64,000 nt of DNA from Nocardiopsis sp. TSRI0078 (GTDB lineage Bacteria > Actinomycetota > Actinomycetes > Streptosporangiales > Streptosporangiaceae). Both the position numbers and the translations under genes were made by a program. Every line of letters starts with the position of its first letter. The first letter of the stretch is position 1. Under the pieces are notes generated by a model. It was not told where the DNA came from. It saw only the letters and a list, made by a program, of their open reading frames with translations, and searched no databases. Positions 18,776 through 27,666 of the stretch are shown here, in pieces. The stretch lies in contig NZ_LWLB01000012.1 in the NCBI RefSeq assembly GCF_001905145.1, forward strand, positions 372,001 to 436,000, written 5' to 3'.

Positions 18776-21700
18776 GTGACTTCCCCGAGCACACTTCCCG
18801 AACCAGCCGACCAGTTCATCACAGCGATCGACAACGAGATCAGGGCGATCCTCGCCGACTCGGCCACCAACAAGGACAAGCTCCCCCTCAAGGGCGGAAA
18901 GCGTGTCCAGGTCGGTCACGGCGAGACCCCCCACGCATACCTGTTCTCCTGCACACGTTGGAAGGACTCCTTCGAATCCGACCGGTTGCTGGTCCGGCCC
19001 TCCAGGTCCAAGGACCCCTGGGATTACGCCACAGCCACCGCCCACCCCAACGGCAAGGTCCTCGTCACCACCCGAACCGACCTCGGAGGCCAGCCCGGCA
19101 ACGTCCAACTCCGTGAGGACGACACCCACCTTCTGGAGTCCCTCGCCGACCGCATCCGGGACTCCGGACAGCGCCCCGGCCCCGTCAACCCGACCACCGC
19201 CGGTTGGATCCTCGGTGGCGGTGAGCCCTCCGTGGGGCGTGTGACCGCCCCGCACCGGCTCATCAGCGGGTACCGGGACATGCCCCTGAACCCGGGGCAG
19301 CGCCGGGCCGTGGAACAGGCTCTCGGCAGCGGCATCACCTTCGTGTGGGGACCGCCCGGTACCGGCAAGACCGAGGTGGTCTCCCTCATCACCGAGGGCT
19401 CGTACCGTCTCGGCGAGCGGGTCCTGTTCCTCGCCCCCACCAACGTGGCCGTCGACCAGGCCCTGGAACGCGTATGCGAGCGTTTGGAGGGTGAGGAGGA
19501 CTTCGACAGCGGCCTGGTTCAACGAGCCGGTGACATCGAGGTGGCCTCACTCCGGGAGAGGTTCGGGTCGGTGATCGACCCGGAGATGGTAGTCGGGCGC
19601 CTGGGCGCGGACCTGGCAGCTCAAGCCGAGGAACGGGAAGGGTTCCTGAAGACCGCCGGTGAGCAGCGCGCCGCCCACGAACGCCTCGCCCGGGCCGAAG
19701 CGGAGCTGGCCCAAGCCCGGTCTCTGGAGCGGGAGACGACCGACGAGGCCTCAGCACGCGAGGCGGAGGCGACCAGAGCCCAGGCGGACCTGGAACAGGT
19801 GGCGGAGAGCATCCGGCTCATCGGGACTCCCTCAGGAATATTCGCCAAACGCAAGGCCGAGCGTCTCGCCACCCTGGTGGACCGGCAGGAGCGGCTGGGG
19901 TCCACCCTGGGCGAGGCCCTGCGCCACCGTGACGCCGCGACGGGACGCCTCGGCCAGATCGCCCGAACGGTGTCCGCCCGTGTCCGGGAACGGGACGCCG
20001 CCCACGAGGCGACGCGCGGCCTCCCGTCCCCTGCTGTGCTCGACGAGCGGATCGGGCAGGCCGAACGTGAACTCGAGGAGGTTCGCGAGAAGCTGGACGG
20101 ACTGCTCGAAGAGGTCCACTCCAGGTGCCGCGTCATGGGCACGACCCTCGCGAAAGCCCTGCGGTCGCGCAACCTCATGGGTGACGTAGACACCGTGATC
20201 ATCGACGAGGCGGGCATGGTCGACCTCCCCTCCGCATGGTGTGCGGCGGGGCTGGCGGGCAAGCGCGTCGTCGTGGCCGGGGACTTCCGGCAGCTTCCCT
20301 CCATCACCCAGGGATCGGATTCCAAGGCCCTCGGCCCGGAGGAGAAGCACCACTCACGGCAGTGGATGGACCGGGACGCCTTCCACGCCGCGGGGTTGGT
20401 GGACTCCACCGGCCGGGTGGGTGACGATCCGCGCCTGGTCAGTCTGGACACCCAGTACCGCATGCGCCCCGACATCTGCTCCGTCGTCAACGAGGTCGCC
20501 TACCCCGACGCACCTCTGAACACCGGACGCGGTGACGCCTCCCGCCTGCCGTACTCGCCGCTCATGGACCGAGCGGTGGTACTGGTGGACACCTCGGCCA
20601 GGCGGGTCGCGTTGAAGGAGTGGGACAAGCACCAGACCAACAAAGTGCACGAGGCCGTCATCCATGAGCTGGTTCGCGGCCTCCAGTACGACGGGGTCCT
20701 AACCGGACGCAAACACGAGGAACCCGGATCACCGGCCGAGCTGATGGCGGTCATCTCTCCCTACCGGAAGCAGGTGAACCATCTGAGGAGCAGTCTGAAG
20801 CATCGGTTCGGCGCGGAGTACGAGGGTCTGGCCGACACGGTGCACCGGTTCCAGGGCAGCCAACGCCCACTCGTCATCCTGGACACCGTGGCGGGGGCGG
20901 GGAAGAAGCCCGGTCGCTTCTATGAGGGCAGCGGCCTGTCCTCGGACACCACCCGCCTCCTCAACGTGGCGCTGAGCAGGGCCCAGGACCACCTGGTGGT
21001 CGTCGCCGACGTGGAATACCTACGGCAGCACCTGCGGCCCAACAGTGAGACGGTGCGCCTGCTCGCCACCCTGGAGCGGACGGCCCAGCGGATCCCGGTG
21101 GAGGAGCTCGTTCCCGTCCGCAGCGCGGGTGACCTGAGCGGCTTGAGCGAGGACGAGTTGCGGCGTCCGGCGTTCTTCCCCGCCGACGAGGTGGAGAGGG
21201 CTCTGTCCTGGGACTTCGAGCAGGCCGAGAAGAGCATCGAGATCTACAGCGCCTACCTCAACGTGGCTCCGGTCGGGCGGTGGCTCGAGCGCCTGTCCCG
21301 GCGCATCGAGCGGGGGGTGCGGGCCATCGTGTACACCCGCCCACCGAGCGACTTCGAGCAGAGTCAGGGTGAACGGCAGGAACGGCTGATCCGACAGATG
21401 CGTGAGAAGGGATGCGACGTCGCCGTCAGGCCCCGGATGCACGAGAAGGTCGTGGTCCTGGACGAGTCCGTTCTCTGGCACGGCTCGCTCAACCTGCTGG
21501 CCAGTCGCGGTGCCACCGACCTGATGATGCGCCTGACCGACCCCACCGCCTGTGCCCGCGTGCGGCGGATCGTGGACAACGCCTACCAGGACCAGCCGAT
21601 GAGCCCCCGGAACCGCTGGCAGCCGTCCCCGGGAGACGAGGCCCACCAGGGTCCCGTCCCTGAGGTGGGGAAGGTGGTGAACAACCGCCTGTACGTGAAC

Positions 21701-21820
21701 GTGCCCAAACACGAGAAGGAGATGGCCAAGCGGGAGGTCAGGGCCCAGTGGCACAAGGAGGTCGGGCTCTGGTGGGTCCGACCGGACACACCCCGGGAGA
21801 AACTCACCCGCTGGCTGTGA
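18776..21820 (+). CDS. SF1 helicase with PLD nuclease-like and DUF5710 domains
   Basis: 1,014-aa multidomain protein from a GTG with AAAGGG five bases upstream. Residues 1-160 are an unassigned N-terminal region. The SF1 (UPF1/Dna2-like) ATPase has Walker A GPPGTGKTE (192-200), Walker B VIIDEAGMVD (about 474-483), GDFRQLPS, LDTQYRMRP and VHRFQGSQ...NVALSRAQ. A long coiled coil (residues 290-440, many AEAELAQARSLE-type heptads) is inserted between Walker A and B. Residues 790-940 are a phospholipase D-like domain with one HKD motif HEKVVVLD and SLNLLA. The last 45 residues (RLYVNVPKHEKEMAKREVRA...LWWVRP) are DUF5710. A helicase-nuclease fusion next to defence remnants suggests DNA defence or repair. 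Confidence 0.9.
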   Translation: MTSPSTLPEPADQFITAIDNEIRAILADSATNKDKLPLKGGKRVQVGHGETPHAYLFSCTRWKDSFESDRLLVRPSRSKDPWDYATATAHPNGKVLVTTRTDLGGQPGNVQLREDDTHLLESLADRIRDSGQRPGPVNPTTAGWILGGGEPSVGRVTAPHRLISGYRDMPLNPGQRRAVEQALGSGITFVWGPPGTGKTEVVSLITEGSYRLGERVLFLAPTNVAVDQALERVCERLEGEEDFDSGLVQRAGDIEVASLRERFGSVIDPEMVVGRLGADLAAQAEEREGFLKTAGEQRAAHERLARAEAELAQARSLERETTDEASAREAEATRAQADLEQVAESIRLIGTPSGIFAKRKAERLATLVDRQERLGSTLGEALRHRDAATGRLGQIARTVSARVRERDAAHEATRGLPSPAVLDERIGQAERELEEVREKLDGLLEEVHSRCRVMGTTLAKALRSRNLMGDVDTVIIDEAGMVDLPSAWCAAGLAGKRVVVAGDFRQLPSITQGSDSKALGPEEKHHSRQWMDRDAFHAAGLVDSTGRVGDDPRLVSLDTQYRMRPDICSVVNEVAYPDAPLNTGRGDASRLPYSPLMDRAVVLVDTSARRVALKEWDKHQTNKVHEAVIHELVRGLQYDGVLTGRKHEEPGSPAELMAVISPYRKQVNHLRSSLKHRFGAEYEGLADTVHRFQGSQRPLVILDTVAGAGKKPGRFYEGSGLSSDTTRLLNVALSRAQDHLVVVADVEYLRQHLRPNSETVRLLATLERTAQRIPVEELVPVRSAGDLSGLSEDELRRPAFFPADEVERALSWDFEQAEKSIEIYSAYLNVAPVGRWLERLSRRIERGVRAIVYTRPPSDFEQSQGERQERLIRQMREKGCDVAVRPRMHEKVVVLDESVLWHGSLNLLASRGATDLMMRLTDPTACARVRRIVDNAYQDQPMSPRNRWQPSPGDEAHQGPVPEVGKVVNNRLYVNVPKHEKEMAKREVRAQWHKEVGLWWVRPDTPREKLTRWL

Positions 21821-21829
21821 ACCCGTCTC

Positions 21830-21859
21830 GCCCGTACCCGTCCTCGCCCTGGTACGGGC
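21830..21859 (+). terminator. Hairpin between convergent helicase and DISARM remnant
   Basis: Nine-bp arms GCCCGTACC / GGTACGGGC with a 12-base loop, 10 bases after the helicase stop. No U-run, as is usual in actinobacteria. It may serve both convergent transcripts. Confidence 0.55.
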
Positions 21860-21880
21860 TTCCTGGCTGAACAGCGGGGC

Positions 21881-23101
21881 TCACAGTCGTTCCAGGGGAC
21901 CGCCCCGTCCCATGAGGCCGTCGAAGTGGGCGATCAGGCGGCGCACCTGGCCCGGGTCACGGACCAGCACGCCCGTCTCGATGTTGTGGTGCAGGGGTAC
22001 CCGGTGAGGTTGGCGCGGGCGTCGTCCCGGAAGTCGGTGTCGTCGTGCACCAGGCGGGCGTCGGGGTCCTCCACCCTGGCCCTCTGGCGCTCGATCCAGG
22101 CCCGGTATTCGGTGACCAGGGGGCGAGGGCCTGCCCCACGCTCGGGGCCGTGCCGTCCTTCCGTCCCAGCACCGCCATGTCCACGACCAGGTCCGCGAGT
22201 TCGGGAAGGTCCCCGTCCTTGCCGGCGGCGGGGACGTCGGTGTGCCGGAGCTCGTGGCCGGGAACGGTGGAGGTGCCCACCCGGACGGCCCTGAGCGGGT
22301 CGCCGGGGCCGTCGTGACGGTGACGGCGGTGCTGTGCCCGACCACGAACTCGGCGTGGAAGCGGTGGGTCATGGCCAGGTTGCGGTGTTCGTCGCGGTCG
22401 CTCTGGTCACCGCCGGAGAAGCTCTCCGGGCGGGGGACGAACACGGGGCTGTGCCCGTCGGCGGCGGTCAGGGCGAGCTCGGCCTGGAAGAGCCATTTGC
22501 TCTGGGAGCTCTCCTTGCCCTGCTGGCCGTTGACGAGGAAGAGGGTGACCAGGCGGCGGCCATCGTAGGAGCGCACCCGGCCGCGCAGGACGACCGCGGG
22601 GAGTCCGGGGTCGGGCTCGATCTGCTGGAGCAGCGTGTCGTGTTCGGGAAGGGGGACCCGGACCTCGGCACTGTGCGGATGGCGCCGGTACGGGCGGCCC
22701 TCGCCCTCCGGGGTGGCCACGCTCCGGTAGACCGCCCAGGACGCGTGGGCGAGCAGTCCGGTGGTGCCGGGCTCCACGCACACGGTGAAGCCGTGCGTGT
22801 TGCAGAACATGCTGGGAACGGAGGGCACCTCGGGCTCGGTGTCACCGGTGTCGGCGTCGGCCATGCTCACCGACTCGTGCACCCCGGACTCGGCGAAACG
22901 GTCCGGGTCGTCGGGGGCGACGAGGGCACCGTTGGGCGCGAGTCTGCCGAGGATGTAGCGGTCGGTGACGCGCTCGGTGGTGGATAACTGCTCGTGCTCG
23001 TCACCGCCGACCGGTCCGTAGAGGTCGCCTACGACCAGTTCTTCGAGTTCGGCCCGGATCTCACGTGGTGTCGGGGGTGTGAGGGCCCTGTCAGCGCCCA
23101 T
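21881..23101 (-). pseudogene. drmA: DISARM remnant: DrmA N-terminus joined to DrmC-like C-terminus
   Basis: The first 270 residues match the N-terminal region of the DISARM helicase DrmA: REIRAELEELVVGDLYGPVG, RVTDRYILGRLAPNG, LRGRVRSYDGRRLVTLFLVN. The frame is then lost, but one added base at each of three G runs (22305-22308, 22119-22123, 21994-21997 on the plus strand) restores DrmA-like sequence: VRVGTSTVPGHELRHTDV, LPELADLVVDMAVL, LVTEYRAWIERQRARVED. The last 45 residues (LHHNIETGVLVRDPGQVRRL) resemble the C-terminal end of a PLD protein such as DrmC. The helicase core and all of drmB are missing. Because three deletions sum to one codon, both ends share a frame. The internal deletion is real even if the frameshifts are artefacts. 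Confidence 0.78.
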
Positions 23102-23381
23102 GGCACAAGGCTAGAGGTCGGTGGGGACAGGACGCCGGGTGGTTCCGGGCCCCCGAGGACGGGTGCGGAATGCGTGACCGGTTCGCTGTGGCCGCAACCG
23201 GCCAGGGCATCGGCTTTTCGCTGTCACCCCACGTCACAGGCGTTCTCGCGAAGTCCGCACGCTTCACGGAGGCGCTACCCAGAGGTGACTCTTAGCCATT
23301 AATCATAACATTCTGGTACACATTGATCCGTTCGCTCCCCCGCGAACGTCTCCCTACTCCCTCATAACCCCTGGAGCCCCC

Positions 23382-23714
23382 ATGTCCGCTGGCACGGGTG
23401 TCAACCCGTACGAGGCCATGTCCGAGGCCGACAAGGCCGAGGAGATGTCCGAGTCGATGGTCTACCTCGGGATCGACTTCGAGGCGGCGGTCGAGGACCT
23501 CCGGGGGGCGGTGTCCAGCCATGTGGCCGCGGGCCTGGACGACTACGAGGTCGCCACCTTCGAACACATCCAGGCGGTCGCCCGCAACGGGATCGCGCTG
23601 GCGGTGAACGTGCAGGGAGCCGACATCGAGATCCTCGACACCGACCACGAGAACTCGGAGTCCTACCAGGAAGGCCTGGAGGCGTTGGACATCCGCATCA
23701 ACGACGTCAGCTGA
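23382..23714 (+). CDS. Small WXG100-like helical protein
   Basis: 110-aa acidic, predicted all-helical protein (MSESMVYLGIDFEAAVEDLR, HVAAGLDDYEVATFEHIQAV). Size, lack of a signal peptide and the position directly before a DUF1023 hydrolase suggest an ESX/type VII-associated WXG100-superfamily protein. The WXG motif itself is not present. ATG preceded by GGAG; AT-rich bases at 23,290-23,330 probably hold the promoter of the three-gene unit that ends at 26,061. Function is inferred from context only. Confidence 0.72.
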   Translation: MSAGTGVNPYEAMSEADKAEEMSESMVYLGIDFEAAVEDLRGAVSSHVAAGLDDYEVATFEHIQAVARNGIALAVNVQGADIEILDTDHENSESYQEGLEALDIRINDVS

Positions 23715-23763
23715 TCCCTCCCCGGACCTCCTCCCAGAGCCCTCGTAGGAACGGAAATCCCCC

Positions 23764-25509
23764 GTGTCCATCGCCAGCATGTCAAGCGGCCTTCCCCCGG
23801 ACATCGACGCCGACGTCCCCGCCATCAACAGCGGCGCCGATGCCCTGGACAGGATCTGCGCCACGATGTACGGCAGAGCAGAAGGCCTCGACGGCCAGTT
23901 CAACGGCGCGGCCAACGAGTTCACCGACCTCATCGCCTGGGACATCAGCACCGCCTCAGCCAAGGACCTGATGTCCTGGCAGGAGGCGGGCAGTGCTCTG
24001 ACCCACGGCGCGGCGGTTCTGCGACTGTGGGGCGAGGACATCGAGGCCTACCGAGAGGTCCGCACGGAACTCCTGGAGCGCTGGGAGAGGGCCAAGGTCG
24101 ACGCCCAGGCCCGCGTTGACCACCCCATCGCCGACGCCACTGCCAGCGGCGTCACGGGGGGCCTGGCCGCAGGGATCTTCGACGCGGTCACCAACAGCGA
24201 GGCGGAACGCGAGGCCCAGGAGGTCATGGCGCTGAACGGGCTCAGCTGCGAGCTCATCGTCGAGCACAACGCGGCCTGGGAAGTGCTGATGGACCAGGCC
24301 GACCAGGTCAAGAAGGACCTGAGGAACGGCCCCAGTGAGCAGACGATGGAACGCCTGGTGGAGGCCGGCCACCTGAGCTGGAACCATGCCGGTTTCCTCC
24401 CCGCCGGGGACCTCCCCCTGGAGGAGTTCACCGAGAACGCCGACCCGGGTGCCGTCAGCACCTGGTGGAACTCCCTGAGCGAGGCGGAACGGGACGCCGC
24501 CATGAACGAGCATCCCGAGATCCTGCGCGACCTGGACGGCATTCCCGCGACCGTGCGCGACGAGTTGAACCGCGAGCATCTGGAAGACGAGATCGAACGT
24601 GCAGAGGAAGAGGTCGAACGCCTGGAGGAGGAAGCCGCCGAGATCATCGAGGACCGCTCCGGAGGCGAGAGGACCTTCGACGAGGATGTCGACCCGAAGC
24701 TCTTCCCCGATCTGGCCCAAGCAAGGGAGGACCGCGACGTTCTGAAGGAGCTGCGGGAGAGCCTGGACAACGAGAACAAGGAGGAGGGAGAGGAGGACAA
24801 GTTCCTCCTGGCCTTGGACCCCACGGGGGAGACGGGACGGGCGATCGTCGCGGTGGGCAACCCCGACACGGCCGACAATGTGGGCACCCTTGTTCCGGGA
24901 ACCAACACCACCTGGCAGAGCATCGGTACCCAGATGGACCGGGCCGAGTGGCTACAGCAATCAACTGATCTCGCAGCTTCCGAGGGAACCGCGAACTCCG
25001 TGATCGCCTGGATCGGATACGACACCCCCAAGAACGCCGGAGCCGCCTCTCCGACCTACGCCGAGAACGCCACAGACCCCCTCAGCAGCTTCCAGGAAGG
25101 CCTGCGCGCCACTCACGAGGGAGAGCCGTCGAACAACACGGTCATCGGACACAGTTACGGTACGACGGTGGTGGGGCACACCGCACAGAGCGCAGGCGGG
25201 ATCGACGCCGACGAGCTGGTGTTCGTTGGCAGTCCCGGCGTCAACGCCGACCATGTCAGCGAACTGGGCTTCGATCCCGACGACGTGCACGCCTCGACAG
25301 CAGCAAACGACAACATCAGCTTCACAACCGGTTCCGTCCACGGCGAGGACCCCACCAGTGAAGAATTCGGGGCCACCCAGTTTCCCTCCAATACAGGATC
25401 CGAATTCGAAATAAAAAACTTCCCCCTCGGAGCCGCCCACTCAGAGTACTTCAAGGTAGATAGCAAATCTTGGGCGTACATGGGCGAGGTCATCGCCGGG
25501 CAGCACTAA
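23764..25509 (+). CDS. DUF1023 alpha/beta hydrolase with WXG-like N-terminal region
   Basis: 581 aa. The N-terminal 200 residues are helical (INSGADALDRICATMYGRAEG; LRLWGEDIEAYREVRTELLE) as in WXG100/ESX-linked proteins. A charged coiled coil follows (EIERAEEEVERLEEEAAEII). The C-terminal 230 residues form the DUF1023 hydrolase: LALDPTGETGRAIVAVGNPD, VGTLVPGTNTTW, and the nucleophile elbow GHSYGTTVVG with Ser near 464. A His near the end (GAAHSEYF) could complete the triad. No signal peptide, so export, if any, would be by a type VII pathway. Translation starts at GTG 23764. Fifty bases separate it from the small helical gene, and a lipoprotein follows after 18 bases. Confidence 0.9.
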   Translation: MSIASMSSGLPPDIDADVPAINSGADALDRICATMYGRAEGLDGQFNGAANEFTDLIAWDISTASAKDLMSWQEAGSALTHGAAVLRLWGEDIEAYREVRTELLERWERAKVDAQARVDHPIADATASGVTGGLAAGIFDAVTNSEAEREAQEVMALNGLSCELIVEHNAAWEVLMDQADQVKKDLRNGPSEQTMERLVEAGHLSWNHAGFLPAGDLPLEEFTENADPGAVSTWWNSLSEAERDAAMNEHPEILRDLDGIPATVRDELNREHLEDEIERAEEEVERLEEEAAEIIEDRSGGERTFDEDVDPKLFPDLAQAREDRDVLKELRESLDNENKEEGEEDKFLLALDPTGETGRAIVAVGNPDTADNVGTLVPGTNTTWQSIGTQMDRAEWLQQSTDLAASEGTANSVIAWIGYDTPKNAGAASPTYAENATDPLSSFQEGLRATHEGEPSNNTVIGHSYGTTVVGHTAQSAGGIDADELVFVGSPGVNADHVSELGFDPDDVHASTAANDNISFTTGSVHGEDPTSEEFGATQFPSNTGSEFEIKNFPLGAAHSEYFKVDSKSWAYMGEVIAGQH

Positions 25510-25527
25510 CAAGGACAGGAACGAAGC

Positions 25528-26061
25528 GTGTACTGGCGAACATGGTCCAGCTGGGTCGGCATCGTCGTGTTGCTGGTCTCAGGCTGCGGCGGACACGAAC
25601 AAACAGCACAGTCCACAGACGAAACAGCGACGCAGGAAGAACCGATGGAACAGGCACTGAACACCGAAGAAGCGGTGGAGCGTCTGGAGGAGCACATCAC
25701 GAACACCGTGGCCGTTCTTCCAGAGACGCTGGAACTCGAACCGGTCGGCCCTGTCATCAAAGGCGCCAGCTGTGACGATCCGACAGACGGAGGCTCACAG
25801 GACCGGGTCATGGCCGCTAGAAGCTACTGGCTGACGGGCCTCCCGGTGGAGGACAACGAGGCCAACGCCGAACTGCTCCATCAGTACTGGACCGACCACG
25901 GTTACGTCATGGTCCACGACGACCGTCCCGACGACATGTACATCGCTGTTCGAAACGAAGAGGACGCCTTCTCCCTGGCTCTGAGGAGCAATATCGATGG
26001 CAAACTCTCCATCAGCGCTTCGTCCCCCTGTTTCTGGCCGGAGGGCACCCCGCCCGCGTAG
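25528..26061 (+). CDS. Lipoprotein of the DUF1023 unit
   Basis: 177 aa from GTG with AGGA upstream. The signal peptide ends in a lipobox (IVVLLVSGC-GG), placing the protein on the outer face of the membrane. An acidic linker precedes a compact domain (EEAVERLEEHITNTVAVLPE, LLHQYWTDHGYVMVHDDRPD, LRSNIDGKLSISASSPCFWP) with two Cys that may pair. I recognise no named family, though this layout is common for actinobacterial lipoproteins encoded after DUF1023 hydrolases. Expression is probably coupled to the two upstream genes. Confidence 0.83.
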   Translation: MYWRTWSSWVGIVVLLVSGCGGHEQTAQSTDETATQEEPMEQALNTEEAVERLEEHITNTVAVLPETLELEPVGPVIKGASCDDPTDGGSQDRVMAARSYWLTGLPVEDNEANAELLHQYWTDHGYVMVHDDRPDDMYIAVRNEEDAFSLALRSNIDGKLSISASSPCFWPEGTPPA

Positions 26062-26238
26062 GGGCAACGATCCCGCGGACGCGCTTGAACGCCGGGGCAG
26101 CCGAACACCCGACAGAGAGCGCGGAGCCCTCTCCCTTCTCATGGGCGGCCCCCGGAGTGCGAGCCGCCCTCTTCGACGCCCCCCGCGCGTTCAGGAAGCG
26201 ACGTGCATCCAGGGGCGGGCGGCGGGCGGTTCGGCGTG

Positions 26239-26990
26239 TGACTACAGGAGACCGCGTCGGACGGAACAGCGAGCCACCATAGGCGGGTAGACGCAGGTCC
26301 GGGTGCTCGGCACCATCGTGGATCCCCGCGAAGAGCGCGGGCAGGCGCGGCCACGCCGCCGCGCGCCGGTCCCCGGCCTCCTCGCCGATCTGGTTGCGGT
26401 CGTCCGCCAGCTGATCGTGCACCCGGGTCACCGAGGAGTACTCGGCGTACAGGTCGTCGGTGGGCAGCAACCACTGCTCCTCCGCATACAGCAGGAACAC
26501 CAGGCGCATGAGCACCGTCAGCGCGCCCTTGTACACCTCGCGCTCGCCCACGTGTTCCAGGGGAACCGGCCGCTGGACCCACGGTCGATGCGGGCGATCT
26601 CGGCGACCAGCGGTTCCACGGCCTGCCGGACCCGCTGACCCAGGTCCTCGGTGAGATCGCTCTGCTTCTCGATCGTCCTGGCGAAGAGCACGGCCGTGGA
26701 GTCCGTGAAGGTCCTGCCGTCCTTGGCCGTGGCGGGGATCTGGACCCGCCGACTCTCCAGCAGCGCGGTGAACGCCTGGAAGAGGACGGGCTCCTCAGAC
26801 CACAGGCCGGCGTCGAACACACCCACCGAGGTGGACTCACCCTGGCGGGCGTGCACCAGCGCCCACAACTGGCCATCGGTGACCAGGGACAGCGGAACGC
26901 CCGGCCCGCGGCTGCGTGCCGCAGCGGCCTCCACGGGTGAGGGTCGATCGGCGCTCGACTCGGCGGGGTTGGCGCCCCACGGCTCGGAGG
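26239..26990 (-). pseudogene. DISARM methylase (DrmMI-like) fragment
   Basis: Two frames join when one base is added to the G run at 26560-26563. The first gives GVPLSLVTDGQLWALVHARQ, FQAFTALLESRRVQI, TEDLGQRVRQAVEPLVAEIA. The second gives EHVGEREVYKGALTVLMRLV, LLYAEEQWLLPTDDLYAEYS and LPAYGGSLF. This is the N-terminal half of the large Eco57I-like adenine methylases, of which DrmMI of class 1 DISARM is one. The catalytic NPPY-containing region is missing. It is collinear with the drmA remnant on the same strand, upstream as expected for a drmMI-drmA order, but separated by an inserted three-gene unit. A methylase from another system is possible. Confidence 0.62.
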
Positions 26991-27013
26991 ATCCGGTGGC
27001 GCACACACACGAC

Positions 27014-27132
27014 CTCCAGCGAGAACGCAACCTGCTGTTCGTGGCCTGCACCCGTGCCGGGACACGCTGTCCGTCTCCTACACGGGCCACCCCAGCCCCT
27101 CCCTGCCGAAACAGCCCGAACAGGCCGTGTGA
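27014..27132 (+). pseudogene. C-terminal fragment of a UvrD-like helicase
   Basis: LQRERNLLFVACTRA, then after one added base at 27057-27061, RDTLSVSYTGHPSPSLP and a stop. This is motif VI (VACTRARD) and the tail of actinobacterial UvrD/Rep-family proteins. Only about 40 residues remain. It abuts the methylase fragment, so it is another scar in this region. Confidence 0.5.
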
Positions 27133-27268
27133 AGCTCGAACAGCTCCGGCGTATGGGACGGCTGCTACAGCCACAGCCCGACGCGTCGACCGAATCTCCC
27201 CCGCCCGTTTCGGTTCGTGCTCCGTCCATCCTTCGAATCCAGGATTCCCTGACCACTGACAAGATCGT

Positions 27269-27550
27269 ATGGTCAAGGCCTTTCGTACGCCAGGAACGTG
27301 CCGGGGGAGCGCCGCACTCCGCCTTGGCGCGGTCGCCCGCTCCGGACTCGGATCGAGGGGTGTCCGAGGTCGGGAGTGAGCCGAACCCGCCGAAGGGCAC
27401 TGGTCCTATCGCGTCCGCGAGGCCTTCGGGTTCGTCTTCGCCATGACCGGACACGGCCATGCCCCTGCTTCGGAACGAACACCCAGGTGGGGCGGGGCCG
27501 CCATCCGAGAACGGATGTTCATGCAGGTCAGCGAAGTTTGTCGTATCCGG
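27269..27550 (+). pseudogene. Possible decayed lactococcin-972-like bacteriocin precursor
   Basis: Directly before the transporter genes, one frame reads MVKAFRTPGTCRGSAALRLG...SGLGSRGVRGRE, then a TGA, then AEPAEGHWSYRVREAFGFVF and TGHGHAPASE. The family signature is a signal peptide followed by GGxWxYGV...H; here GHWSYRV, the position and the length are suggestive. The internal stop and weak signal sequence mean it is not functional as read. Most of the 27,133-27,666 gap is otherwise empty. Speculative. Confidence 0.2.
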
Positions 27551-27666
27551 GTGATCACTGTTAGCTTCCTTGCCGGTCGCCGACCACCGGCCGCCGACCG
27601 TTCCGGGGACCCCGCCGACGCAGTCTCACCGGCGGGTTCGCCATATCCGCCTCCCAGGACCCCCAG

